Shown: piece after piece, positions 9,291 through 17,467 of the stretch | Position numbering within the stretch: the stretch's first letter is position 1 | Layout: every line of letters begins with the position of its first letter | From: Pseudoalteromonas byunsanensis | GTDB taxonomy: Bacteria; Pseudomonadota; Gammaproteobacteria; Enterobacterales; Alteromonadaceae | Direction: 5' to 3' | Length of the DNA stretch: 64,000 nucleotides | Assembly (NCBI RefSeq): GCF_001854475.1 | Contig: NZ_MNAN01000035.1 | Coordinates: 28,732 to 92,731 of the forward strand | The notes under the pieces: model-generated | The model's database searches: none | What the model saw: only the letters and a program-made list of their open reading frames with translations | What the model was told of the DNA's origin: nothing | Translations under genes and position numbers: made by a program

Positions 9291-9308
9291 TGTACACTTT
9301 ATAATACA
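9291..9308. promoter_or_regulatory. Possible second TyrR/PhhR-like box upstream of phhA
   Basis: TGTAttN6TgTACA on the minus strand matches the TGTAAA-N6-TTTACA consensus at about 9 of 12 positions. It is nearer to phhA than the stronger site at 9364. Weak alone; the pair makes it more credible. Confidence 0.35.
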
Positions 9309-9319
9309 AATTTGTAATG

Positions 9320-9347
9320 AAAAACAAACACCCGCCAAAATGACGGG
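9320..9347 (-). terminator. Terminator of the methionine gamma-lyase gene
   Basis: On the minus strand CCCGTC-ATTTT-GGCGGG is followed by the T-rich tail TGTTTGTTTTT. It lies between the megL stop and phhA. Confidence 0.75.
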
Positions 9348-9363
9348 CTACAGTGGAGGTTTA

Positions 9364-9381
9364 AGTAAACACAAGTTTACA
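9364..9381. promoter_or_regulatory. TyrR/PhhR-like operator
   Basis: The minus strand reads TGTAAACTTGTGTTTACT, matching the TyrR-family consensus TGTAAA-N6-TTTACA at 11 of 12 positions. It touches the megL stop codon and lies about 200 bp upstream of phhA, a distance suited to activation of phhAB. The consensus is known from TyrR; the function here is inferred. Confidence 0.5.
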
Positions 9382-10560
9382 CTAAAATGCTTTAAAAGCG
9401 TTATCCAAGTCATCGATGATGTCTTCAACATCCTCTAGACCGATAGAAATACGGATCAGGCCATCAGAGATACCTGCAGCTTGACGCTCTTCAGGAGTGT
9501 AAGGAGAGTGTGTCATTGATGCAGGATGCTGAATAAGTGTTTCAGGGTCTCCCAAGCTAACAGCAAGCGTGCACAGTTCAGTCGCATTGATAAATGTTTC
9601 ACCATCTTGCAAGCTGCCAGCTATCTCGAAAGCAATCACACCGCCAGCGCCTTTCATCTGCTCACCCAAAAACTTATAACCTGGGTGAGATGCAAGCCCT
9701 GGGTAGTACACCTTGCTCACTTTAGGGTGCTTTTCCAAAAACTCTGCGACTTTTTGTGCACTTTCACAGTGACGGGCCATGCGAACAGCCAAAGTTTTCA
9801 GGCCTCGGTTAATTAACCACGCATCGTGTGGGCTTATCGTTGCTCCAATGTCTTTTAGCACCGTCAGTTTGATTAGTTCAATATGTTCTTTGCTTGCGCA
9901 TACTATTCCAGCAACCACATCACCATGACCATTTAAATACTTAGTCGCACTGTGAATAACGATATCAATTCCAAAATGCTTAGGCTTTTGTAAAAGAGGC
10001 GTCATAAATGTATTGTCTATTACGCTTACCAATTGATGCTGCTTTGCAAAATCCCCCAACATTTTTAGGTCCAGAACCGTCATGTTTGGGTTGATAGGTG
10101 TTTCTGCAAATAACATTTTACTGTTCGGCTTTAAAGCTGCTTTCAACTCATCTTCATTAGTCATATCAACAAAAGTTACCTCAATACCGAACTTAGGTAA
10201 CATGTGCGCAAACAATGCAAAGCTGCAACCATACAACGCACTTGAAGCTATCAGGTGATCCCCTTGTTGTAGGAAACTTAGCACAGAAGCAGAAACCGCC
10301 CCCATCCCTGTTGCAGTGGCAGCCGCATCTTCCATTTCTTCAAGTTGAGCGAGCTTTTGCTCCAGCTCACGTGTTGTTGGATTACCAAGACGGGTGTAAA
10401 TGTAACCTGCTTCTTCCCCTGCGAAGCGCGCTGCCCCCTGTGCTGCGTCTTTAAATGCGAAAGTGGATGTTTGATATAGTGGCGCAGTGAGAGCACCATG
10501 TGGGTCATTGAAATGCTCAGGGCCGTGAATACATTGCGTGTTATCGTGATACTTCTTCAT
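9382..10560 (-). CDS. megL: Methionine gamma-lyase (PLP-dependent)
   Basis: Cys/Met metabolism PLP enzyme expected to split methionine into methanethiol, 2-oxobutyrate and ammonia. The 392-residue protein has the PLP lysine in SATKYLNGHGD, the phosphate-binding Tyr-Arg in YTRLGNPTTRELE, and Cys in ALYGCSFALF at the position of the catalytic cysteine that separates methionine gamma-lyases from cystathionine synthases and lyases. The C-terminal substrate loop SLGDPETLIQHPASMTH is intact. It is monocistronic with its own terminator. MetJ-like boxes upstream support a sulfur amino acid role. A broader lyase specificity is possible. Confidence 0.85.
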   Translation of the reverse strand: MKKYHDNTQCIHGPEHFNDPHGALTAPLYQTSTFAFKDAAQGAARFAGEEAGYIYTRLGNPTTRELEQKLAQLEEMEDAAATATGMGAVSASVLSFLQQGDHLIASSALYGCSFALFAHMLPKFGIEVTFVDMTNEDELKAALKPNSKMLFAETPINPNMTVLDLKMLGDFAKQHQLVSVIDNTFMTPLLQKPKHFGIDIVIHSATKYLNGHGDVVAGIVCASKEHIELIKLTVLKDIGATISPHDAWLINRGLKTLAVRMARHCESAQKVAEFLEKHPKVSKVYYPGLASHPGYKFLGEQMKGAGGVIAFEIAGSLQDGETFINATELCTLAVSLGDPETLIQHPASMTHSPYTPEERQAAGISDGLIRISIGLEDVEDIIDDLDNAFKAF

Positions 10561-10639
10561 AAATTAACCTGCTAACTTATTATTCTTTAATTGATTTGCC
10601 TAATAAATAAGTCAGCATGGTAAAATTCACAAGCAAGCC

Positions 10640-10655
10640 AGACGCTAAGACGGCT
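10640..10655. promoter_or_regulatory. Tandem MetJ-like boxes upstream of megL
   Basis: Two adjacent octamers, AGACGCTA and AGACGGCT, resemble the MetJ box AGACGTCT at 6 and 7 of 8 positions. They sit about 80 bp upstream of the megL start and are flanked by an AGCAAGC/GCTTGCT inverted repeat. MetJ binds two or more adjacent 8-bp boxes. The assignment is by eye. Confidence 0.45.
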
Positions 10656-10697
10656 AGCTCACTCTACTCGCTTGCTCACAGGTGTACATAATTGTTG

Positions 10698-11741
10698 TCA
10701 CCTATCGTTTTTGGGGGACACTTCGGTACGCTTTAATAATGTTTTAACTATTTGATCGACAGTAGATTTAAGTAAATTAGGTTGATGCTCAAGACGTGGT
10801 AAGGGTCGACACAGTTCCATGGTCTTATATCCTAAACGTGCGGTAAACACACCAGCACTTAGCCCTTGACCGGCCCTCGCTGAAAGCTTGCCTAATAGCT
10901 CTGCACCTAAACTCGTCGCAGCAAGATCTGTGATCAGCTCTGTCGCCCCCACAAATACCATTTGTTTAAACAACAATTTGTACAAAGTAATACGACTTCG
11001 ATAGGCTAATTTGATACCGTAATGTTTGGTAATTGCTTCTATCAAGTGGATACCACGCCACAGCACTGCCAGCATATCAACAAGCGCTAATGGGCTCATC
11101 GCCACCAGTAGAGCACTCGTTGTGGCGTGTTGGTTAATCATCTTTTTAGCTCGCTGATCTTGGGTTTGCAACAAGCTGGACTCATACAATTGCAGTACTT
11201 CTTTGTCCGTATGATGTGACTTTAGGGCTGCTTTAAACTCTTCTACTTGCTGTTTTGGATGATGAGCAAGCAACGGGCTTAACCAATCTTGTGCCTCGCC
11301 TATTTGGGTACTATTGAGTAGCCTCTGTCCATCTTGGCGATGTTGCTGATGATGCTTCAATTTACGTAATGCGCTTGCTTCTTTAACAACAAAAACCAGA
11401 GCACATAATACAGCTAACCCCAGTACACTGATGTAAAGTAATGCCAGTAGCCAAGAGCTTTGCAGTGCCTGTACAATACTGTATACGCTCTCCACCACAA
11501 CAAGCGTAAGTAAACTAATTACAAAATAGCCAAACAACCCTAACCTTCTTTTTGGCTTTTGAAATACCTGCTCAAGTTCAAGTTCTTGTTCAGCTTCAAG
11601 CCCAACATTTTCATCGCCCATTAAAGGGTCAATATGCACACCTTCAACTCGTTTACCAGAATCTAGTGGCTGCTCTGCATGGTCCGGCTCAACACTGGTT
11701 GCAATACGCCTACCTGCGCGCAACTGATTAATGTCATTCAT
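10698..11741 (-). CDS. ycjF: YcjF-like inner membrane protein (TIGR01620/DUF697 family)
   Basis: Membrane protein usually found with ycjX beside the phage shock genes; the biochemical role is not established. The 347-residue product has a hydrophilic N-terminus, two membrane helices (about residues 70-95 and 97-120) and a C-terminal domain containing helical hydrophobic stretches (TSALLVAMSPLALVDMLAVL). Its start overlaps the ycjX stop by 4 nt (ATGA), indicating translational coupling. In relatives the pair belongs to the Psp stress regulon, which fits its position downstream of pspABC here. Confidence 0.88.
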   Translation of the reverse strand: MNDINQLRAGRRIATSVEPDHAEQPLDSGKRVEGVHIDPLMGDENVGLEAEQELELEQVFQKPKRRLGLFGYFVISLLTLVVVESVYSIVQALQSSWLLALLYISVLGLAVLCALVFVVKEASALRKLKHHQQHRQDGQRLLNSTQIGEAQDWLSPLLAHHPKQQVEEFKAALKSHHTDKEVLQLYESSLLQTQDQRAKKMINQHATTSALLVAMSPLALVDMLAVLWRGIHLIEAITKHYGIKLAYRSRITLYKLLFKQMVFVGATELITDLAATSLGAELLGKLSARAGQGLSAGVFTARLGYKTMELCRPLPRLEHQPNLLKSTVDQIVKTLLKRTEVSPKNDR

Positions 11742-13144
11742 GCTAATTTGTCTCCGATGAGAAATTGTAATGTGTGATCGAGACGGATGTGACCGAGGTC
11801 TCCTTGTGATGCTTTTAAAGGAGAAAACGACAAAAATTCAAAACCCTGCTCTGGCCACTGTTGAGCTGACAGGCAATGATTTGGCGGTTGTGGCGGTAAA
11901 TAGGTCGTCCAACAATCCTCTGCCAATACCTTGCCATACACACATTCTAGCGACTGCCCGCTTTCTTGTACCCGCTTAACTTGTGTGCTTTGTACCGAAG
12001 AAATCGCCATAGTATCCACAGCGACGCCAGCAAAACGCAAATCATTACTGTGCTCACCGAGCATATCATTGAGCAACAAGGCAATATCCGCTTGCTGTGA
12101 TGGACTAACATGGTCACATTTATTGGCGGCAAACAATACTTTGTCTATCTTTGGGTAAAACAGTCGTTTGAGCAGTCCGGACTTGCCGTAATTAAAAACT
12201 TGCATTACATGCCCAATAGCCTCTTGTTGCTCCCGCAACGTGTCTGGTCCATCATTGAGGGCACTGAGCACATCAACCAATACCAATTGTCTATCAAACT
12301 GACAAAAATACTGTTTATAAAATGGTGTGACTACCTGCTGCTTATATGCTTCAAACCGCGCTTGTAGTTGTTCATACTGACTATTGTCACCACCTTGCGC
12401 TTGGGTGTCTACAGGAAAGAAGAGTAAAATAGGCGCCCCAGCTAGATCTCCTGGGATCAACATTCTACCTGGCTGAAGTTGTGCAAGATGGGTATTTTTT
12501 TTCAGTGCGCTTAACACTTCCTGATAACTCTTTGCTAGCGTTTTGAGTACTTGTTCATCAACTTGCTCGGCGCTGTTGAAATCAGCCAGTAACGATAAGA
12601 ATTCTTCACTGTAAGGTTTATAAGCGTCGGCTTTTAACAAGGCTAACATCGCCTCACTCCACGTTTTATAATCCTGTGACATCATGGGTAAGTCTGCCAG
12701 CCACTCCCCTGGGTAATCTATAAGTTCTAGATATAGGGTACTAACGGCGGACAAGTGCTGCTTGATGCCGTGCTGTGTTTCAAATTTAATCGCCAATGTT
12801 AAGGTATTGATACGCTCGGTAGAAGGAGGCCATTGAGGCTCATCAGCAAGTAAACACGAGACCGCACTTTGATAATCAAATGTAGGAATATCTAATGCCC
12901 TTTGCGGGACTTGTTTGGCAGCAATAAGACGCTGTTCACGCACCACGTCAAAAAATGGCAGATTTTGCTTATTTGCCTGACTAGTCAGATGTTTAACCAA
13001 GGCGGTAATAAACGCAGTTTTGCCACTGCCACTAAATCCCGTCACAGCCAGTTTTACATGTCTGTCTAAGCTACGGTTAATGGCTTTTTTTGTGCTGGAT
13101 TTGAGTTTTTCGAGGGCTTTTTCAGTAATAAGCTTAGCTTTCAT
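11738..13144 (-). CDS. ycjX: YcjX-like P-loop NTPase (DUF463)
   Basis: Large GTPase-like protein of the phage shock neighbourhood. The Walker A motif GFSGSGKTAFITAL is at about residues 37-50, and AANKCDHVSPSQQAD resembles the NKxD base-specificity motif of GTPases. The product has 468 residues, near the usual length. It lies 76 bp after pspC on the same strand, with a short GTGGCG/CGCCAC hairpin between, so it may be transcribed from the psp promoter. Function beyond stress association is unknown. Confidence 0.9.
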   Translation of the reverse strand: MKAKLITEKALEKLKSSTKKAINRSLDRHVKLAVTGFSGSGKTAFITALVKHLTSQANKQNLPFFDVVREQRLIAAKQVPQRALDIPTFDYQSAVSCLLADEPQWPPSTERINTLTLAIKFETQHGIKQHLSAVSTLYLELIDYPGEWLADLPMMSQDYKTWSEAMLALLKADAYKPYSEEFLSLLADFNSAEQVDEQVLKTLAKSYQEVLSALKKNTHLAQLQPGRMLIPGDLAGAPILLFFPVDTQAQGGDNSQYEQLQARFEAYKQQVVTPFYKQYFCQFDRQLVLVDVLSALNDGPDTLREQQEAIGHVMQVFNYGKSGLLKRLFYPKIDKVLFAANKCDHVSPSQQADIALLLNDMLGEHSNDLRFAGVAVDTMAISSVQSTQVKRVQESGQSLECVYGKVLAEDCWTTYLPPQPPNHCLSAQQWPEQGFEFLSFSPLKASQGDLGHIRLDHTLQFLIGDKLA

Positions 13145-13220
13145 GTTTGTTCAGATTCCCTCTTAAATTGCTTTTAAGCGCTGTGGCGCACACACGCCAC
13201 ATTAGCTTTTCAGTCCAATA

Positions 13221-13622
13221 TTACAACTTGTTGATCTCTCTACTGACCGTAAATTCGCTTGAAGTCACGTACTTTTCCATATTTTGAATACGGCTATCTA
13301 AGCGAGTCAAACGATCTTTCAAGTCAAATAGCGCACGTCTTGGTGGTTCACCTTTTTGCCAAACTTTAAATTTGACAGAAATAGGGTCTTGACTATTTTT
13401 GTCGCTCTTGTGTGAATCAGAGTATGGTTTAGTATCTAAGATAAACCAACATGCAATGTACGCAACAACAAACAAGGGGCCGCCAGAGAGCAGTACAGCC
13501 GTGATAACTAAGATACGTACTAACCACAGCTCCATATTAAAGTAATCACTTAGCCCTGCGCATACACCAGCAATTTTGCCTCGTTTAGGGTCGCGATATA
13601 ACTCGCGCTTTAAGCTACTCAT
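13221..13622 (-). CDS. pspC: Phage shock protein C
   Basis: Inner membrane protein that, with PspB, senses envelope stress and recruits PspA away from PspF. The 133-residue protein opens with the PspC domain, LYRDPKRGKIAGVCAGLSDY, followed by a hydrophobic hairpin around residues 30-65 and a hydrophilic, leucine-spaced C-terminal tail ending SREINKL. Its start overlaps the pspB stop by 4 nt, so the two are translationally coupled. Confidence 0.95.
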   Translation of the reverse strand: MSSLKRELYRDPKRGKIAGVCAGLSDYFNMELWLVRILVITAVLLSGGPLFVVAYIACWFILDTKPYSDSHKSDKNSQDPISVKFKVWQKGEPPRRALFDLKDRLTRLDSRIQNMEKYVTSSEFTVSREINKL

Positions 13623-13849
13623 ACCTTACGTCTCCACTCTGGTGCCTCTTGGTCAAGCAATGCTTCTAGTGTCTCTACACGTTCAGCCATTTTTTCAGCT
13701 TTACTAGCAAGCTCACTCAGCTGACGATGTTCGTGTTCACTCAACCCCTGACTTACTTGTTTTTTACTGCGATAGTGCAGAATCAACCACAAGGGAGCGA
13801 CTACCGCCATAAAAATAATAATCGGTGCAACTAAAACGTCTAATTCCAT
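13619..13849 (-). CDS. pspB: Phage shock protein B
   Basis: Small membrane-anchored partner of PspC. The 76-residue product has one N-terminal membrane helix (VLVAPIIIFMAVVAPLWLIL) followed by the basic HYRSKKQ and a coiled-coil region (ELASKAEKMAERVETLEALL), the standard PspB layout. It lies 76 bp downstream of pspA, with a 14-bp hairpin between, and overlaps pspC. Confidence 0.95.
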   Translation of the reverse strand: MELDVLVAPIIIFMAVVAPLWLILHYRSKKQVSQGLSEHEHRQLSELASKAEKMAERVETLEALLDQEAPEWRRKV

Positions 13850-13886
13850 AATCTATTACTCCAAAACTAAGGCGTAACCTTACAGT

Positions 13887-13918
13887 TGGTATCTACTGAA
13901 TTAGTTCAGCAGATACCA
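13887..13918 (-). promoter_or_regulatory. Intercistronic hairpin between pspA and pspB
   Basis: A 14-bp arm (TGGTATCTACTGAA) pairs with TTCAGCAGATACCA, with one mismatch, across a 4-nt loop. No T-run follows on the minus strand. It probably acts as an mRNA-stabilising or attenuating structure that lets PspA exceed PspB and PspC. Confidence 0.6.
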
Positions 13919-13925
13919 GTTAAGT

Positions 13926-14588
13926 TCATTTGTTTTTAGCCAGCTTTTTCTTTAGCTCAGCTAATTCGTCATCAATTTTTTCATTTTTTTGCAGGTCTGC
14001 AATTTCATCAGCCAACGACTTTTTGCCTAAATCATATGACTCAATTTGAGATTCTAGACCATCAATCTTACTTTCATAACGTTCGAAACGATTGAGTGCA
14101 TCTTCTACTTTTGAGCTATCTAGCGCTTTTTTAACTTCTAGGCGCGACTCAGCAGAACGTTGACGAAGTACAATCGCTTTTTGTCTAGCTTTAGCGTCTG
14201 CCAGCTTTTCTTGCAACGTTGATACCTCTTGCTGCAACTTATCAATGTGCGTTTCAACATGCTCAAGTTCAGACATAACACTTTGTGCCGCCTCTTCAGA
14301 CTTTTGTCTTTCAAGCAACGCTGCACGCGCTAGATCTTCACGCTCTTTATTCAGTGCTAACTCAGCCTTTTCCTGCCATTGTTGAGTTTGCGCATTAAGT
14401 TGTTCAACACGACGCGTCAACTCTTTCTTTTCAGCAAGTGTTTTAGCAGATGTAGAACGAACTTCAACTAATGTATCTTCCATTTCTTGAATGATAAGAC
14501 GGACCATTTTTTCTGGATCTTCGGCTTTATCTAAAATGGCATTGATATTAGAATTAACGATGTCTGCAAAACGAGAGAAAATTCCCAT
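13926..14588 (-). CDS. pspA: Phage shock protein A
   Basis: Peripheral membrane ESCRT-III-like protein that stabilises damaged inner membrane and inhibits PspF. The 220-residue product starts MGIFSRFADIVNSNINAIL, the amphipathic membrane-binding helix of the family, and continues as long coiled coils with the conserved EDPEKMVRLIIQEMEDTLVE. The ATG has a GAGG site. A sigma-54-type promoter lies 50-65 bp upstream, and the activator gene pspF is divergent. Confidence 0.97.
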   Translation of the reverse strand: MGIFSRFADIVNSNINAILDKAEDPEKMVRLIIQEMEDTLVEVRSTSAKTLAEKKELTRRVEQLNAQTQQWQEKAELALNKEREDLARAALLERQKSEEAAQSVMSELEHVETHIDKLQQEVSTLQEKLADAKARQKAIVLRQRSAESRLEVKKALDSSKVEDALNRFERYESKIDGLESQIESYDLGKKSLADEIADLQKNEKIDDELAELKKKLAKNK

Positions 14589-14636
14589 AATCTTTACCTC
14601 TTTGGTTTATAAATTTGAATTGCTGACATGATATGT

Positions 14637-14653
14637 ATCAAATTACTTGCCAA
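14637..14653 (-). promoter_or_regulatory. Sigma-54-type promoter of pspABC
   Basis: The minus strand reads TTGGCAAGTAATTTGAT, close to the -24/-12 consensus TTGGCACG-N4-TTGCW: the GG at -24 and the spacing are kept, while the -12 GC is GA. Its position between pspA and the divergent PspF gene is as expected. The PspF and IHF sites were not resolved. Confidence 0.65.
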
Positions 14654-14774
14654 CTTTTTAAAACCATAAAAGAACAACAATATCATAAGGTTAACAGATT
14701 TTAAAAATAACTTTAGTTCATTCTGTTTTTGAAATACACTAACAGTTAGCAAAAATAACTAAGAGTTAGTTAAT

Positions 14775-15860
14775 ATGATCCAATTTCGCCAGCAGGATAA
14801 TTTACTCGGCCAATCTGACAGCTTTTTAGCTGTATTGGACCAAGTATCACAACTCGCTCCACTTGAGAAACCCGTTCTCATTATTGGTGAGCGTGGTACT
14901 GGTAAAGAACTTATCGCAGCAAGATTACATTATTTATCTGAGCGATGGGAACAAAACTATATCAAACTTAATTGCGCCGCACTCAATGAAAATTTGCTAG
15001 AAAGTGAACTGTTTGGCCATGAAAGTGGTGCCTTTACGGGTGCTAACAAGCGTCATGAAGGCCGCTTCGAGCGTGCTAACGGTGGCACCTTGTTTTTAGA
15101 TGAATTGGCAAACACTTCAGCAATGGTGCAAGAAAAGCTACTTCGAGTCATAGAATATGGTGAGTTTGAGCGCGTTGGTGGCAAAAGTACGGTAAAAGTT
15201 GATACTCGTTTAGTTTGTGCAACCAATGAAGACCTACCAACCTTAGCTGATAATGGCGAGTTTCGTCACGACTTACTGGATAGGTTGGCCTTTGACGTGA
15301 TCACTTTGCCACCACTGCGGTCCCGTCAAGAAGACATTATGTTATTGGCAGAGCAGTTTGCTATCAACATGGCTCGAGATCTCAACTGGTCTCTGTTTAG
15401 TGGCTTTACCCGTAAAGCCACTGATAAACTGTTGGAATATGACTGGCCTGGTAACATTCGTGAGCTAAAAAATGTAATCGAACGCAGTTTGTATCGTCAT
15501 GGCAGCGAAAGTTTACCCGTACACAACATTGTTTTGGACCCGTTTGAGAGCCCGCATCGTCCCGCTCAGCGCGTAAAAGCCAAGGTGATATCCGAGACGG
15601 TTTCTCCTGCTGTGACGCCTGCCAATCAAGAAGCGACACAGGTTGCAGAACCAGTAAACAAAGCACATGACACAGGGTTTCCGTGCGACCTTAAGTCACT
15701 TTCCAATGAATTTGAAATCGACTTATTACAAAAAGCACTCGAACATAGCCAATTTAATCAAAAGAAAACTGCACAAATGCTTGGTTTAACGTATCATCAG
15801 CTACGTGGATATTTGAAAAAATACAACTTATTAGACTCGGGTCAAAAACAAGAGGCATAA
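14775..15860 (+). CDS. pspF: Psp operon transcriptional activator (sigma-54 enhancer-binding protein)
   Basis: AAA+ activator of sigma-54 RNA polymerase lacking a receiver domain, so its control is by PspA binding. Visible motifs in the 361-residue protein are Walker A GERGTGKE near residue 38, the sigma-54 loop ESGAFTGA near residue 80, Walker B GGTLFLDE, arginine-finger region FRHDLLDRL, and a C-terminal Fis-type helix-turn-helix (KKTAQMLGLTYHQLRGYLKK). It is divergent from pspA, and its stop lies 2 bp before sapA, so it appears to head the sap operon. Confidence 0.95.
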   Translation: MIQFRQQDNLLGQSDSFLAVLDQVSQLAPLEKPVLIIGERGTGKELIAARLHYLSERWEQNYIKLNCAALNENLLESELFGHESGAFTGANKRHEGRFERANGGTLFLDELANTSAMVQEKLLRVIEYGEFERVGGKSTVKVDTRLVCATNEDLPTLADNGEFRHDLLDRLAFDVITLPPLRSRQEDIMLLAEQFAINMARDLNWSLFSGFTRKATDKLLEYDWPGNIRELKNVIERSLYRHGSESLPVHNIVLDPFESPHRPAQRVKAKVISETVSPAVTPANQEATQVAEPVNKAHDTGFPCDLKSLSNEFEIDLLQKALEHSQFNQKKTAQMLGLTYHQLRGYLKKYNLLDSGQKQEA

Positions 15861-15862
15861 GC

Positions 15863-17467
15863 GTGCGTAATTTGCTGTTAGGTGTATTGTGCACCTGCTT
15901 GCTCGGCTGTATAGATGCCAGCCAACAGACAATCAGAAAAACCCAAGGGTTAGTATATTGCTCTGAAGCAAATCCAGTGTCGTTTAACCCACAAGTGACG
16001 ACCACAGGCTCAACCATTGATATCATAGCTAGCCAGCTCTATGACACGTTATTAAGTATTGACCCGGAAACCGCCGAGTTTAAACCCGAAATAGCCCATT
16101 CTTGGCAAGTAAGTGATGATGGCAAGATGGTGACATTTTACTTACGTAAAGATGTACAGTTTCATCATACTGACTACTTCAAGCCAACTCGATTACTAAA
16201 CGCAGACGATGTGGTGTTCTCTTTTAGTCGCTTGTTTGACGTTTATAACCCCTACCACTTTGTGGGCGACGCTCACTACCCTTATTTTCAAAGTGTGGGT
16301 TTAGATCAGCTTATCCGTCAGGTCGTAAAAGTCGATGACTATACAGTGCGCTTTGAGCTATTTAATGCTGAAAGTAGCTTTCTTTCCAATTTAGCTACTG
16401 ACTTTGCGGTGATCCTATCAGAGGAATATGCAAGTCACCTTGCGGCCCTTGAACAAAAAGAGTTATTTGATACCTACCCGATAGGGACTGGTCCATATAA
16501 ATATAAGAACTTTTTGCGTGATAACCTGATCCGCTATCATCGTAACGAACACTACTGGAAACATCCTGTGCCAATGCAGCAACTGGTTTTTGATATTACC
16601 ACCAATGGCACCAGTCGTATTGCGAAAATGCTAACCAAAGAGTGCGACATCACAGCACATCCAAGTGCTACACAATTGAGCGTTCTGGCGGCTCGCGATG
16701 ATATTCGTGTAGATAAAGCTCCCAACCTCAACATCGGCTATTGGGCTTTTAATACAGAGAAGCCGCCTTTTGACAACCTGCTGGTTCGCAAAGCGCTGGC
16801 GCATTCCGTCGATTTTGAAAAGATAATGCAGGCAGTGTTTTACGGTAATGGCATCATTGCCAAATCTCATTTGCCACCATCATCTTGGGCTTTTCAAGCG
16901 CAAGATAATATGCCCACTTATAATCCCGAATACGCCAGGCAACTGCTAGTCGAAGCGGGCTATGAAGACGGCTTTAGTATGACCTTATGGGCGATGCCCG
17001 TATCGCGTATTTATAACCCAAATGCCAGAAAAATGGCCGAGCTAATTCAAAGTGATTTAAAGGGAATTGGGATCTCAGCCCAAATTGTTGAATATGAATG
17101 GAACACATTCATAGAGCGAATTGGCCAACATGAGCACGATAGTGTTTTGCTAGGATGGGCTGCTGACACCCCAGACCCTGATAACTTTTTCAGTCCATTA
17201 TTAAGTTGTACTGCTACCTTCAGTGGTAAAAATCCAGCCAACTGGTGTAACCCTGAATTCGACTTACTACTTACTCAAGCTTTGGACACAACTGATGTAG
17301 AGCTGCGTAAAGCTTTCTACCATCAAGCACAGAAAATGATTATTGAACAGCTACCATTAGTACCCATTGCACATGGTATGCGCTTTCAAGCCACCAGCGT
17401 TGATGTCAAAGACATTACGCTTCGCCCATTTGGTGGTATCTCTCTAGGTAAAGCGAGGCGAGACTAA
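15863..17467 (+). CDS. sapA: Peptide ABC transporter substrate-binding lipoprotein, SapA-like
   Basis: Family 5 extracellular solute-binding protein. The GTG-initiated N-terminus has a lipoprotein signal with lipobox LLGC (Cys16), so it is probably membrane-anchored in the periplasm. The 534-residue body has the family pattern: YDTLLSIDPETAEFKPEIAHSW early, GTGPYKYKNF centrally, and LGWAADTPDPDNFFSPL near residue 430. In other genera Sap proteins bind antimicrobial peptides, haem or polyamines; the ligand here is unknown. It is first of five sap genes with almost no spacing, and overlaps sapB by 1 nt. Confidence 0.88.
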   Translation: MRNLLLGVLCTCLLGCIDASQQTIRKTQGLVYCSEANPVSFNPQVTTTGSTIDIIASQLYDTLLSIDPETAEFKPEIAHSWQVSDDGKMVTFYLRKDVQFHHTDYFKPTRLLNADDVVFSFSRLFDVYNPYHFVGDAHYPYFQSVGLDQLIRQVVKVDDYTVRFELFNAESSFLSNLATDFAVILSEEYASHLAALEQKELFDTYPIGTGPYKYKNFLRDNLIRYHRNEHYWKHPVPMQQLVFDITTNGTSRIAKMLTKECDITAHPSATQLSVLAARDDIRVDKAPNLNIGYWAFNTEKPPFDNLLVRKALAHSVDFEKIMQAVFYGNGIIAKSHLPPSSWAFQAQDNMPTYNPEYARQLLVEAGYEDGFSMTLWAMPVSRIYNPNARKMAELIQSDLKGIGISAQIVEYEWNTFIERIGQHEHDSVLLGWAADTPDPDNFFSPLLSCTATFSGKNPANWCNPEFDLLLTQALDTTDVELRKAFYHQAQKMIIEQLPLVPIAHGMRFQATSVDVKDITLRPFGGISLGKARRD

